Shown in pieces: positions 18,015 through 27,390 of a stretch of DNA of 64,000 nt. The stretch covers positions 3,844,001-3,908,000 of the forward strand of contig NZ_CP049256.1 in the NCBI RefSeq assembly GCF_011046485.1, given 5' to 3'. Below the pieces are notes generated by a model. It was not told the origin of the DNA and did no database searches. It saw only the letters and a list, made by a program, of their open reading frames with translations. The stretch comes from Microbacterium sp. 4R-513 (GTDB lineage: Bacteria; Actinomycetota; Actinomycetes; Actinomycetales; Microbacteriaceae). The position numbers were made by a program, and so were the translations under genes. Numbering within the stretch: position 1 is the first letter of the stretch; every line of letters begins with the position of its first letter.

Positions 18015-19249
18015 CAGTCGTGGACGGTGCCGTCGAGCAGGCGGTTGTACGGCAGGTACGCCTGCTCGTACGGATACTTGCCTGCCTCATCGACGTTGAG
18101 CTCGACGCCGAGGCCGGGCTTGTCGCCGGGGTGGAGGTACCCGTCGGTCCAGGTGAAGGACTGCTCGAACACCTGGTCGGTCCTCGCGCCGTGCTTCATG
18201 TACTCCTGGATGCCGAAGTTGTGGATGCTGAGCCCCAGGTGCATCGCAGCGGCCATGCCGACCGGCGAGATGTCAGTGGGCCCGTGCATGCCCGACTTGA
18301 TCTGGTACATCGCCGCGTAGTCGAGTGTCTTCTTGAGGGGACTGATCCCGCCCATGTGGGTGACTGCGCCGCGCACGTAGTCGATGAGCTGATCCCGGAT
18401 GATGTCCTTGAAGTCCCAAACGGTGTTGAAGATCTCGCCGATCGCCAGCGGCGTCGTGGTGTGGTGGCGCACCAGCCGCAGCGCCTCCTGGTTCTCCGCC
18501 GGCGTGCAGTCCTCGAGCCAGAACAGGTCGTAGGGCTCGAGATCCTTGCCCAGGCGTGCCGCCTGAATCGGCGTCATGCGGTGATGCCCGTCGTGCAGCA
18601 GCGGAAGGTCGGGGCCGAACTCGTTACGCACCGCCTCGAATACGCCCGGCAGGTGGTTGAGGTAGGCGCGCGTGTCCCAGTCCTCCTCCACCGGCTTCGC
18701 GCCTCGGCGTGCCGGCTCGTGGTCGTAGCGCACGGTGGCGTCGCCGACATCGGCACCCTGCGCGGCGATGCCGTAGATCGCCTTCAGCGTCGGCACGCCG
18801 GTCTGCACGCGGATGGCCTTGTAGCCCTGCTCCTGGTGCGCGCGGATCGAGTCGAACAGCTCGGGCAGCTCCTTGCCCGACGCGTGACCGTAAGCCATGA
18901 GCCCGTTGCGCGACGCCCCGCCGAGCAGCTGGTAAACCGGCATCCCGGCCGCCTTGCCCTTGATGTCCCACAGCGCCATGTCGACCGCTGCGCTGGCCGC
19001 CATCGTCACCGGGCCACGTCGCCAGTACGCCGACCGGTACAGGAACTGCCACGTGTCCTCGATCTTCGAGGCATCCGACCCGATGAGAAGCGGCACCACG
19101 TGCTCGGTGAGATACGCGACGACCGCGAGTTCACGCCCGTTGAGGGTTGCGTCGCCGAGACCCGTGTGCCCTTCGTCGGTCGTCAGCTTCAACGTGACGA
19201 AGTTGCGATCAGGGCTGGTCACGATGACCTCAGCCTTTTCGAGGATCAT
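18011..19249 (-). CDS. manD: D-mannonate dehydratase family protein (enolase superfamily, ManD/RspA type)
   Basis: This 412-aa protein belongs to the ManD group of the enolase superfamily. It has an N-terminal capping domain, [20 protein letters not shown] at about 77-95, and a (beta/alpha)7-beta barrel. The metal ligands appear as D220 (HDGHH), E246 (LEDC) and E272 (GEIFN). It would dehydrate D-mannonate to 2-keto-3-deoxy-D-gluconate using Mg2+. Start 19249 (MILEKAEV) is chosen because GGAG lies 7 bases upstream; the longer frame to 19297 has no support. It lies 44 bp after uxuB and overlaps gntK. It replaces the non-homologous UxuA in this pathway. Some ManD relatives act on gluconate, which would fit the adjacent gntK less directly. 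Confidence 0.88.
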   Translation of the reverse strand: MILEKAEVIVTSPDRNFVTLKLTTDEGHTGLGDATLNGRELAVVAYLTEHVVPLLIGSDASKIEDTWQFLYRSAYWRRGPVTMAASAAVDMALWDIKGKAAGMPVYQLLGGASRNGLMAYGHASGKELPELFDSIRAHQEQGYKAIRVQTGVPTLKAIYGIAAQGADVGDATVRYDHEPARRGAKPVEEDWDTRAYLNHLPGVFEAVRNEFGPDLPLLHDGHHRMTPIQAARLGKDLEPYDLFWLEDCTPAENQEALRLVRHHTTTPLAIGEIFNTVWDFKDIIRDQLIDYVRGAVTHMGGISPLKKTLDYAAMYQIKSGMHGPTDISPVGMAAAMHLGLSIHNFGIQEYMKHGARTDQVFEQSFTWTDGYLHPGDKPGLGVELNVDEAGKYPYEQAYLPYNRLLDGTVHDW

Positions 19250-19293
19250 GGGTTCTCCTTTGGAACAGTGGAATGAGCGCATGCCCTGTTCGG

Positions 19294-20691
19294 TCATCGA
19301 CCGAGAGCGGGAGTCTGATCTGTGGACACGTCCCGGACGAATCGCCGAACGTCATCGACGAAGCCGGGAACGGCTGCGAGTCTCCGTGAGACAAGTCCGA
19401 CGAGCGACGAGACGGGGTCGTCGGATGCCTCGGCAGCAGCGACCGCGTCGGCTCGCACGTCGACGGCGCCGGGGTCCGTTCGCAGCCAGGCGATCCATGT
19501 CGCGAGAGCGCGCGCGCTTGCCGAGGCATCCCGACCTGCGGCGATCGAGCGCTCGGCGACGGCCGCGAATCGAAACTCCACCTTCGTCGTCGCCTCGGCG
19601 GCGATCTGCGCGAGGCGGTGGACGATTCGACGATTCGCGAAGCGCTCGATGAGCTGGCTCCGGTACCGCACGTGCTCGGTGCCGCCAGGAAGACAGGCGA
19701 CGGCTTCTTCCCAGAAGGACTCGACGAGGGCACGGCACTCGGGGTCGGCGATCGCTTCGGCGACTGTGTGGAGCCCCCGCGGCGTCCCCGCGAACGTGAG
19801 GAGACTGTGAGCGCCGTTGAGCAGCCACAGCTTGCGGTTCTCCCACGGTTCGATGTCATCGACGAACCGGGCGCCGGCGCTCTCCCAGTCGGGCCTTCCC
19901 GCGGGGAAGTCGCCCGCGAGCACCCAGTCCGAGAACGGCTCGGTGATCACCGTCAGGTCGTCGAGCCAGCCCGCACTCGACACGACGGCGGGGACCTCGT
20001 CGGTGTGGGGAGTGATGCGGTCGACCGATGTGCTCACGAACGACACGTTCGCCGTGATCCATGCGGCGAGGAGCGGGTCGACCCGCTCAGCGAAGGCGTT
20101 GACGCCGCGGGCGACGAACTCGCCGTTGCCGGGGATGTTGTCGCAGGGAACGACCGCGATCGGCCCGGCGTCCGCTTCGCGTCGTGCACGGAAGGCGGTC
20201 GTCAATCGGCCGAGCACAGTCGACGCGGCCGACGCGCCGGCGCGCAGCGCTTCGAGGTCTGCGCGCACGTCCGCGTCGTCCAGATCGGGCAGCCCGGCTG
20301 TTGTCAGCCGGTAGCCGCTCTCGGTCACGGTGAGGGTGATGACGGCAACCTGCGGGTCACGGGCAAGAGCCTCGAGGCGCGGGACGTTCTGTCCGGCGAC
20401 GGCCTCCACGACGCTTCCGATCACCTCGAGCCGATCGGTGTCGGGGCCACGCTCGAGCAGCGTGAAGAGTCCGCCCTGCCGGTTGAGGGCCTCGGCGCGC
20501 GCGACGCTGCGCCCGGTGAATGCTGCGATCCCCCATTGCGCTGCATCGGCAGCGTGGGCGGTGTACCAGGCCTGGTGCGCGCGGAAGAAGTGCCCGAGAC
20601 CCAGATGGACGATCCGCACCGGAGGCGGGGTGGCGGCTGCGTCGCCGATGCGTCGGGCGAGCTCGTCGCGGGTGAGAGGTGCGGGGATCAC
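19294..20691 (-). CDS. uxuB: D-mannonate oxidoreductase (fructuronate reductase), mannitol dehydrogenase family
   Basis: This 465-aa NAD-dependent polyol/uronate dehydrogenase has a Rossmann N-terminus, [15 protein letters not shown], the segment [11 protein letters not shown], and the C-terminal catalytic region with a conserved Lys ([14 protein letters not shown]), as in the mannitol dehydrogenase/UxuB/UxaB family. The family alone does not separate UxuB from UxaB (tagaturonate). Coupling with a ManD-type mannonate dehydratase favours reduction of D-fructuronate to D-mannonate. The start is taken as GTG at 20691 because it overlaps the uxaC stop (GTGA); sequence upstream of it in this frame is a shadow of uxaC. 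Confidence 0.85.
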   Translation of the reverse strand: MIPAPLTRDELARRIGDAAATPPPVRIVHLGLGHFFRAHQAWYTAHAADAAQWGIAAFTGRSVARAEALNRQGGLFTLLERGPDTDRLEVIGSVVEAVAGQNVPRLEALARDPQVAVITLTVTESGYRLTTAGLPDLDDADVRADLEALRAGASAASTVLGRLTTAFRARREADAGPIAVVPCDNIPGNGEFVARGVNAFAERVDPLLAAWITANVSFVSTSVDRITPHTDEVPAVVSSAGWLDDLTVITEPFSDWVLAGDFPAGRPDWESAGARFVDDIEPWENRKLWLLNGAHSLLTFAGTPRGLHTVAEAIADPECRALVESFWEEAVACLPGGTEHVRYRSQLIERFANRRIVHRLAQIAAEATTKVEFRFAAVAERSIAAGRDASASARALATWIAWLRTDPGAVDVRADAVAAAEASDDPVSSLVGLVSRRLAAVPGFVDDVRRFVRDVSTDQTPALGR

Positions 20692-22085
20692 AGCTTGAAG
20701 ACCTCTCGCGGGATCGCGTCGACGAGGTCCCGGGCGATCCGGCGCGCGGTCGGAAGGCTGACGCGCCCCTCGACGACGAGTCGGGCAAGGAACGCGGCAT
20801 CCGATCGGCGTGCCGTGTCGTGTCGTGCGGGGATGGAAAGGAACGCGCGCGTGTCGTCGATGAAGCCGCTCGATCGGTAGAAGCCGGCAGTCTCGGTAAT
20901 CGCGGACCGCCATCGCTGGATCGCGTCCGGCGCATCGAGGAACCACCATGGTGCACCGATGAACACGCTCGGGTAGAAGCCGGCGAGCGGTGCCACCTCC
21001 CGCGAGTACACGGTCTCGTCCACGGCGAACAGGACGAGGTGGAACCCCGGTGCCGTGCCGAAGGCGTTCAGCATCGGGCGAAGGTTCCCGGTGTACTCGG
21101 TGCGCACCGGGATGTCGTGCCCCATGTCCGGTCCGAATCGTTCGAACGTCGGCCGGTGGTGGTTGCGGTGCACTCCGGGGTGCACCGTCATGACGAGCCC
21201 GTCCGAGACGCTCATGCGGGCCATCTGGAACAGCATGTGGCCACGGAACACCCGAGCGGCCGCAGAATCCGCCGTCCCGGCCACTGCCGCACGGAACAGC
21301 TCCTCGGCCGTGCCCGCATCCAGATCCGTCGTGAACGGCTCGACAACGCCGTGATCCGCAGAGACCGCCCCGTGGTCGATGAAGTAGTCCCGACGCGCCT
21401 GCAGCGCCTCGAGATACCCCGCGAATGTCGCCGGCTGTCCGGTCGCCGCGAGCAGCCGTCCGACTCGATCGGTGAAACCGGGCGCCTCAGGATCCAGGTA
21501 CGCGTCGGGACGGAAGGTCGGGAGCACTCGGCCGCGGAACCCCGGATCCGCGGCGAGCCGTGCGTGCGGTGCCAGATCGTCCAGGGGGTCGTCCGTCGTG
21601 GCGAGCACATCGATGCGGAACCTGTCGAACAGGGCACGGGGGCGGAAACCGGGCTCGGCCAACGCTGCGGTCACGCGGTCGTAGATGCGATCGGAACTGT
21701 CCGCGGAGAGCTCCTCGTCGACGCCGAAGAGCGTCGTGAGCTCGTCGGTCAGCCAGTACCCGCTAGCTGTCCCGGCGAAGCGGTGCCAATGGGCCGCGAG
21801 GATGCGCCAGGCCTCGCGCGGACCGACGGCGCGATCGCGGTCGAGACCGAGGTCGCCGAGCGACACCCCGCTCGCGTGGAGAAGGCGTGTCACGTAGTGA
21901 TCGCGCGTGAGGAACAGCTCGGCGGGGTCGCTGAACGGCACATCCTCGGCGAGCAGCCGCGGGTCGACATGTCCGTGCGGCGAGATGATGGGGGCATCCG
22001 CGACCTCGGCGTGCAGTTCGGCGGCGAGTTCGCGCACGCGCTCGTCCGAAGGGAAGAGCCGGAAGTCCGTTGACGTGGTGGTCAT
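20688..22085 (-). CDS. uxaC: Glucuronate (uronate) isomerase
   Basis: This 465-aa protein belongs to the amidohydrolase-superfamily uronate isomerases. The metal-binding motif HGHVDP (H37, H39) lies near the N-terminus. Family phrases include RDHYVTRLLHASG, MTVHPGVHRNHH, VRTEYTGNLRPMLNAFG and FFIDHG-like YFIDHGAVSADHG. It interconverts D-glucuronate and D-fructuronate (or galacturonate and tagaturonate) in the cytoplasm, feeding uxuB and manD. The ATG overlaps the GH2 gene stop by 4 bp, so the sugar released by the GH2 enzyme passes straight to this enzyme. Length is normal for the family. Confidence 0.93.
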   Translation of the reverse strand: MTTTSTDFRLFPSDERVRELAAELHAEVADAPIISPHGHVDPRLLAEDVPFSDPAELFLTRDHYVTRLLHASGVSLGDLGLDRDRAVGPREAWRILAAHWHRFAGTASGYWLTDELTTLFGVDEELSADSSDRIYDRVTAALAEPGFRPRALFDRFRIDVLATTDDPLDDLAPHARLAADPGFRGRVLPTFRPDAYLDPEAPGFTDRVGRLLAATGQPATFAGYLEALQARRDYFIDHGAVSADHGVVEPFTTDLDAGTAEELFRAAVAGTADSAAARVFRGHMLFQMARMSVSDGLVMTVHPGVHRNHHRPTFERFGPDMGHDIPVRTEYTGNLRPMLNAFGTAPGFHLVLFAVDETVYSREVAPLAGFYPSVFIGAPWWFLDAPDAIQRWRSAITETAGFYRSSGFIDDTRAFLSIPARHDTARRSDAAFLARLVVEGRVSLPTARRIARDLVDAIPREVFKL

Positions 22086-24325
22086 TTCGAAATCAGGTTG
22101 AGCTGGGCGTTGAGCGCGGCGACCTGTTCGATCGGCACTCCCCCGGCCTGGCTGATGAGCTTCCCGACGCTCATGCGATCGACGATCGCCTGCATCGCGG
22201 GCGGGATCTCGACCCCGCGGCCGACTTCGCCGCGGCTGGTCGAGACCGCCGCGAGCACCGACGCGATGACACGCGACCCCTCGTCGGACTGCTTGATGTC
22301 GCCGAGCGAGTCCTGGATCGAGAAGAAGCCTTCGGGAGCCGGCAGCGGCGCGGCGTCGAACCAGTTGGCTATGGCGGTGGTGGGCATGATGGATGCCTCT
22401 GGCACTTCGTCGACCTTGCGCAGGCTGATCGTGTCGGTTGCGTCGCCGGCGCGGGCGGTGACCTCGTGCTCGCCGGTGAGCGGCACCTCGAACCGGAATG
22501 CCCGAGAACCCGAGACCGTGTCCACCTCTTCACCGTCGACGAGCAGGGTGACCTCGGGCTGGTTGGAGTACACGACCACCTCGGTCACGTCTTCGGCCCG
22601 GTCCGCTCGGCGGCGACCGGCCACGTGGACGAACGGCTCGGTCGCCCACGCCGCCTTGTAGACGTAGAACGCGTCCTTCTTCAGCGCGCGGTCGAACGAG
22701 ACGAGGCCCTTCTGGTTGCGCCCGGCGACGCCACCCTCGTCGCGGCCGGCCGAGCCGAAGTCGGCGAGGTTCCACACGTGCGTGGCCCAGAGCCACGGCC
22801 GATCTTCGATCATGGTGACCATGTGCTCGTGGTACAGCGCCTGGTAGCTCTCGCTGTAGTCACCCTTCGCGGGGTGAGCCGACTGGTACTGCGGATTGGC
22901 GTCGGCTCCGTACTCCGAGAGACCGATCGCGGCCCCGGGGTACGCGGTGTGGAAGTCGTCGAGCCAGGTGTCGTTGTCGGCGGACTCTCCCACATACCAG
23001 CCGAAGTAGAGGTTGTACGACATGACGTCGGGCAGGGTGACGAGCGGGTGGTCGGTCTCGAGCAGGAACAGGTTCGCCATCACCGTCAGGCGCGTGGGGT
23101 CGAGGCGATGCGCGAGATCGTTCAGATCGCGGTGCGCGGCCACCACATCGTCGCCGGCTCCGGCGAGGGTGATCTCGTTCGACAGCCCCCAGCAGACGAT
23201 GCTCGCGTGGTGGCGGTTCTGCACGATCAGCTCCGTGAGCTGGTCGCGGGCGTTGTCGACGGCACCTGGCAGGAACACGGTGATCTGCGGGATCTCAGCC
23301 CATACTACGAGCCCTGCCTCGTCGCACAGGTCGTAGAAGCGCTGGTCGTGCTGGTAGTGCGCGAGCCGCACGGTGGTCGCGCCGATCTCGCGGATCAGGG
23401 CGAGGTCGGTCTGCTTCATCTCTTCGGTGATTGCGCTTCCGGCGCCATCGAAGTCCTGGTGCCGCGAGACACCGCGCAGCGCGTACTCCTCCCCGTTGAG
23501 CAGGAACCCGCGCTGCGGGTCGACCTCGAACTCCCGGCATCCGAATCGCAGTTCGACCACGTCCGCGAGGACATCTCCGTCGAGGAGCTCGGCGCGGGCC
23601 GTGTAGAGGTGCGGGTCGCGCAGACCGTGCCATCGGCGAACCTGCTCGATCGTCAGATCAGCCTGGGCCTCACCACCGATGACGGGCACCGTGACGGCAG
23701 CCTCGCCGTCGATGACGAAGCGAACGGATGCCTCGGCGGCAGCGGCCCCGGACACCCCGGCGTTCACCGAGACGATGGCGCCCCCGTCGGCGAGACGCGG
23801 CGTGACTGTCAGTCCGGGTCCGCCGTGTCCATCAAGGGTGAAGTGCGCGGCGCCGACGCTGATCTGCCGCACCTCACGGTAGATGCCGCCGTAGAAGGTG
23901 AAGTCGGCCTGCTGCGGGTAGACCGTCTCGTTCGCCGAGTTATCGACGACGACCACGATGGTCGCGGCGCCGTCAACGAGATGATCCGTGATGTTCACGC
24001 GGAAGGTGGAGTACCCGCCGTGGTGGCGCGCCAGGAGCTGGCCGTCGACGTGCACCTCCGCTGTCGAGTTCACTCCGGCGAACTCGACCCATGTCTCGAT
24101 GGCGCCGCCGTCAGCGGTCAACCGCCGCGCATACGTCGAGCGGCCGCGTCGGTAACCGCCGCCCGCGTACCCGTCCTCAGCGTTCCACGTGTGCGGAATC
24201 CTGACCGACGACCCGGCCGCGGCGACCTCGTCCCAGCTCGCGTCCGGGAGCGCCACAGGGGCGTAAGCCCAGTCCTCGACAAGGGACGTGACCCGGCGGA
24301 GGGAAGGGGTGGGAGGCTGCGTCAT
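22082..24325 (-). CDS. GH2 family beta-glycosidase, probable beta-glucuronidase or beta-galactosidase
   Basis: This 747-aa enzyme has the GH2 layout: a jelly-roll sugar-binding domain (about 10-160, with PHTWNAEDGYAGGGYRRG), an Ig-like domain (about 165-265), and a TIM barrel from about 270. E384 in GLSNEI is the acid/base and E471 in IGLSEYGA the nucleophile. An extra C-terminal part of about 150 residues contains an Ig-like strand set and a short helical tail. No signal peptide is seen, so it works inside the cell. First gene of the uronate operon, its position before uxaC argues for release of glucuronate, but GH2 also holds galactosidases and mannosidases. Start 24325 is chosen by AAGGAG 7-8 bases upstream. 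Confidence 0.88.
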   Translation of the reverse strand: MTQPPTPSLRRVTSLVEDWAYAPVALPDASWDEVAAAGSSVRIPHTWNAEDGYAGGGYRRGRSTYARRLTADGGAIETWVEFAGVNSTAEVHVDGQLLARHHGGYSTFRVNITDHLVDGAATIVVVVDNSANETVYPQQADFTFYGGIYREVRQISVGAAHFTLDGHGGPGLTVTPRLADGGAIVSVNAGVSGAAAAEASVRFVIDGEAAVTVPVIGGEAQADLTIEQVRRWHGLRDPHLYTARAELLDGDVLADVVELRFGCREFEVDPQRGFLLNGEEYALRGVSRHQDFDGAGSAITEEMKQTDLALIREIGATTVRLAHYQHDQRFYDLCDEAGLVVWAEIPQITVFLPGAVDNARDQLTELIVQNRHHASIVCWGLSNEITLAGAGDDVVAAHRDLNDLAHRLDPTRLTVMANLFLLETDHPLVTLPDVMSYNLYFGWYVGESADNDTWLDDFHTAYPGAAIGLSEYGADANPQYQSAHPAKGDYSESYQALYHEHMVTMIEDRPWLWATHVWNLADFGSAGRDEGGVAGRNQKGLVSFDRALKKDAFYVYKAAWATEPFVHVAGRRRADRAEDVTEVVVYSNQPEVTLLVDGEEVDTVSGSRAFRFEVPLTGEHEVTARAGDATDTISLRKVDEVPEASIMPTTAIANWFDAAPLPAPEGFFSIQDSLGDIKQSDEGSRVIASVLAAVSTSRGEVGRGVEIPPAMQAIVDRMSVGKLISQAGGVPIEQVAALNAQLNLISK

Positions 24326-24398
24326 TGTGGTCTCCTTCGGCGCACAGCGCACCGGCATGTGCCGGGCTCGTTTACGTTATGACCCCACCGAGGGTCCA

Positions 24399-24426
24399 GA
24401 ATAGAACTGGAAACGCAGAAACAGCA
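24399..24426. promoter_or_regulatory. Bipartite candidate AraC operator upstream of the GH2 operon
   Basis: GAATAGAAC (24399-24407) and AACAGCA (24420-24426) are separated by 12 bases. Exactly the same pair with the same spacing lies at 27341-27368 upstream of the GPH transporter. Half-sites about two helical turns apart suit an AraC-family protein, whose gene starts 40 bp away. Confidence 0.6.
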
Positions 24427-24443
24427 CTCGTTGAGCACGAGTG
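24425..24443. promoter_or_regulatory. Inverted repeat just upstream of the AraC-type gene
   Basis: CACTCGT-TGAGC-ACGAGTG is a perfect 7-bp inverted repeat 22 bases before the regulator's start codon. It might serve autoregulation. Confidence 0.45.
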
Positions 24444-24465
24444 GGTACTCAGACCGAGGATCATC

Positions 24466-25683
24466 ATGACGACGGCGAGGACCATGGGGCCGCCCGACAG
24501 CCTCGGCACGATCACCGGCGTCCTCGCGGACGTGCTGAGCTGCCCGGTGACCGTCACCTCCGACATCGCCGACGCGCTGACGGCTTTCGAGGCCGCGCAC
24601 TGCCTCGACCCGCAGATCCAGCCGGCGTTCGCCGCCGCCGCACTCCGCGAATTCGTCCGCGCAATGCCCGCGCAGGTCATCCACGAGGTCGAGGAGCCGC
24701 TCGGGATGGCGGTGACCCTCGCGCGCTGGGACGATCGGCTCCTCCTCATCGGCCCCTACACGCACGCGCCGATGTATCCCGGCACCGCCGAAGAGGTGAT
24801 GAGTCGGCTCGGCATCCCGACCGCCCACCTGTCCCTGTACAAGCTCTACCGCACCCGCTATGCGATCGTGGACGCCGAGTATGTGCATCGCAGCGCCTCC
24901 GCGATCCTGCGTGAAGGCGGTGGCGAGGACGCCGTGGGCACCCTCCAGCATGTGAAGGCTGAGGGCGGATCGATCTCGCCGGGCCTCGGCGACGCCCCAC
25001 AGTCCGCGTCGTTCGCCGTGATTGAGGAGCGCTATCGCCACGAGCAGGACTTCATGGATGCCGTCGCCGACGGCGCAACCGATCGGGCGCTCGCCGCACT
25101 TCAGGGCCTATCGGGAATGCCGCGCATCAGCGGCTACCTGAACACCCCGTTCCTCGGGGCGACGATCCTCCGCATCATGGCCCGGGTCGCCGCCCAGCGC
25201 GGCGGCCTGCCACCGGTGACGATCGACGCGATCTCCCAGGAGTACGCCCAGCGGCTGCATCGGGTCGGCCACAGCGCCGACACACGACGTGCGCTGGGCT
25301 TCACCTCGCAGATGGTCTCCGATTTCTGCGAAGCAGTGAGACGCCATCGACTGCGCGGCTACCCCGCTCTTGTCCGGCGCGTGACCGACGAGATCGAACT
25401 GCATCTCAGCCAGCATGTTTCGACCACCGAACTCGCTGAACACCTGGGGGTGTCGGCCTCGACGCTGGCGCGGCGGTTCAAAGAAGCCACGGGAACGACT
25501 GTTGCAGGCTACGTCGCTCAACGGCGAGCCGAGCGCGCCGCGCGGCTGCTCGCCACGACCACGCAGGGCGTGCGCGACATCGCGATGTTCGTCGGGTACG
25601 ACGACGCCAACTACTTCGTCAAGGTGTTCCGCGCCGAGTACGGCATGACGCCGACGGCCTACCGCGAGCTCCACTCACGATGA
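24466..25683 (+). CDS. AraC-family transcriptional regulator
   Basis: This 405-aa regulator has a long N-terminal sensing region (about 1-300) of a type I do not recognise by name and a C-terminal AraC double helix-turn-helix (about 300-402). The C-terminal part shows STTELAEHLGVSASTLARRF (first HTH) and VRDIAMFVGYDDANYFVKVF with YGMTPTAYRE (second HTH). It is the only plus-strand gene between two minus-strand operons and is divergent from the GH2-uxaC-uxuB-manD-gntK operon. The shared bipartite motif upstream of that operon and of the GPH transporter makes both likely targets. The inducer may be a uronate or the imported glycoside. Start 24466 is chosen for its GAGG site; the frame stays open upstream to 24325. 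Confidence 0.85.
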   Translation: MTTARTMGPPDSLGTITGVLADVLSCPVTVTSDIADALTAFEAAHCLDPQIQPAFAAAALREFVRAMPAQVIHEVEEPLGMAVTLARWDDRLLLIGPYTHAPMYPGTAEEVMSRLGIPTAHLSLYKLYRTRYAIVDAEYVHRSASAILREGGGEDAVGTLQHVKAEGGSISPGLGDAPQSASFAVIEERYRHEQDFMDAVADGATDRALAALQGLSGMPRISGYLNTPFLGATILRIMARVAAQRGGLPPVTIDAISQEYAQRLHRVGHSADTRRALGFTSQMVSDFCEAVRRHRLRGYPALVRRVTDEIELHLSQHVSTTELAEHLGVSASTLARRFKEATGTTVAGYVAQRRAERAARLLATTTQGVRDIAMFVGYDDANYFVKVFRAEYGMTPTAYRELHSR

Positions 25684-25739
25684 GCGAGCCCCGCGACCGG
25701 CAACCCAGGTGAAGGAGCGCGATCACGGGGCGCGGCGTC

Positions 25740-27236
25740 TCAGGCGAGAGACTCGGCTGGCTCCTCCTCAGTCAGAGCAGCCTTGCGGGCGGCGATCCGC
25801 TTCTGGACCTGGATCATCTCGACCCGGTCGAGCTTGTAGCCCCGCATTGCGATAAGGGTGCAGATCCAGCCCAGGAGCGGGAGGCCGAAGAAGAGCGCCA
25901 TCGTCATCAGCAGGATCGCCTGGTTCGGACTGTCGGTGGGCTGGGGCATGACCGTCGTGAAGCCGATCAGTGCGACCGCCCCGAGGGCGAGGGTGGAGCC
26001 GAGCGACGAGATGATCTGGTCGAAGATGTTGTACACCGCCGTCACCGTCGCCGGCAGATACTTCCCGGAGCGCTCCAACTCGTAGTCGATGACATCCGCG
26101 CGCATCGCGCCCTGAGCCACCGTGACGACCATCGAAGCGCCGTTGAGGAGCAGGTAGACCAGGAAGAACACGATCGAAAGGGGCAGGCTGCCGAGGATCG
26201 ACCGGGGGTCGATGACCAGGCAGAACGCGGCGAGAACCACTGTCAGAATCAGGCTGATCCAGGTCCAGGTGACCGTTGCCGCCTTCGAGCCGTGCTTACC
26301 GTTGTAACGAGCGCCGAAGATCGCGAAGATGATGCCCGGGAGGATCGCGACCAGGCTGAGAATCGTGCCCAGCTGCATGTTGCCGAGCAGGATGCCCCAC
26401 ATCAGGGTGCCGATCACCGCCTGCGACTTGACCACCTGGGCGAGCTTCTCCGAGGCGCCGCTGATGAGATACCGCATGAACGGGCCGTTGTGGGCGAGCA
26501 CGTTCCACATGTCGCGGATGGACACCTTCGCGTCCGCTTTGATCACGGAAAGATGCTCGAAGCTCTCGGGCCGGTCGACGCGGGCGACGCCGACGCACGC
26601 GAGCACCTGGAAGAAGAACGAGCAGACGACGTAGGTGATGGCCGTCTCACTGAGCATCGCGACAGTGAACTCGTTGCCGTGCCGGGGCAGGAAGATCACC
26701 GTCGAGATGATCGTAAACGCTGCGGGGATGAGGTAGGCGTAGATGGTGGCCCACACCTGCACGGTCGGGCGCTGACGAGGGTCGTTCGTCAGCACGGGTC
26801 CCGACATCTGGCCGGCGATGTCGTTCATCGACGAGCCGACGATGTACACCAGGTAGATCGCGATGAAGAAGACCGCACCGAGTCCGGTGTCGGATCCCCA
26901 GACGAAGAGCAGAAGGATCGCCACCGAACGGATCGCCCAGCCGGCAAGCATGAAGAACCGCAGCTTGCCGAACGGGAAGGTGACCCTCTCGATGACGAAG
27001 GCGATCAGCGGGTCGATCAACCCGTCGAAGACGCGCGTGACCGTGAGGATGATTCCCGCGACCGCGACCGCGATGCCGTAGCCGGCGTTCTGCAGGTAGC
27101 TCATGAGCCCGACGAGCACGTAGAAGATCATGGCCGAGCCGTTGTTCAACTGGGAGAAGGCGATCTCCCACGTGCGGGCGCGACGATACGTCACGCCGTC
27201 GGCTTCACTGGCTGTCGGTTTCGGGTTACGCGCCAT
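25740..27236 (-). CDS. GPH-family sugar:cation symporter
   Basis: This 498-aa membrane protein has about 12 hydrophobic segments and the glycoside-pentoside-hexuronide (GPH/MelB-like) pattern: FDGLIDPLIAFVIE after TM2, PFGKLRFFMLAGW, and a cytoplasmic central loop with VRD/MWNVLAHNGPF. It should import a glycoside or hexuronide with a cation. AAGGAG lies 12 bases before the ATG. A 154-bp gap separates it from the upstream Gfo/Idh/MocA gene, and that gap carries the same bipartite motif as the GH2 operon promoter. It is therefore probably transcribed on its own and induced together with the GH2/uronate operon. Confidence 0.88.
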   Translation of the reverse strand: MARNPKPTASEADGVTYRRARTWEIAFSQLNNGSAMIFYVLVGLMSYLQNAGYGIAVAVAGIILTVTRVFDGLIDPLIAFVIERVTFPFGKLRFFMLAGWAIRSVAILLLFVWGSDTGLGAVFFIAIYLVYIVGSSMNDIAGQMSGPVLTNDPRQRPTVQVWATIYAYLIPAAFTIISTVIFLPRHGNEFTVAMLSETAITYVVCSFFFQVLACVGVARVDRPESFEHLSVIKADAKVSIRDMWNVLAHNGPFMRYLISGASEKLAQVVKSQAVIGTLMWGILLGNMQLGTILSLVAILPGIIFAIFGARYNGKHGSKAATVTWTWISLILTVVLAAFCLVIDPRSILGSLPLSIVFFLVYLLLNGASMVVTVAQGAMRADVIDYELERSGKYLPATVTAVYNIFDQIISSLGSTLALGAVALIGFTTVMPQPTDSPNQAILLMTMALFFGLPLLGWICTLIAMRGYKLDRVEMIQVQKRIAARKAALTEEEPAESLA

Positions 27237-27340
27237 CGCGTTTCACACTCCTTTGGGGATAATCTCACGGCCGAAGACGGGAGTCGATCCACGTCGCGCG
27301 TCTGAGACGACCGCAATGCTAGGTCGGCTCATCGAGCGCG

Positions 27341-27368
27341 GAATAGAACCGAATCGTCACCAACAGCA
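27341..27368. promoter_or_regulatory. Second copy of the bipartite candidate AraC operator
   Basis: GAATAGAAC (27341-27349) plus AACAGCA (27362-27368) with a 12-base spacer lies about 105-130 bp upstream of the GPH symporter start. It has the same layout and orientation as the copy at 24399-24426. Confidence 0.6.
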
Positions 27369-27390
27369 GAAATGCGGCGCGTGTGTTCGG

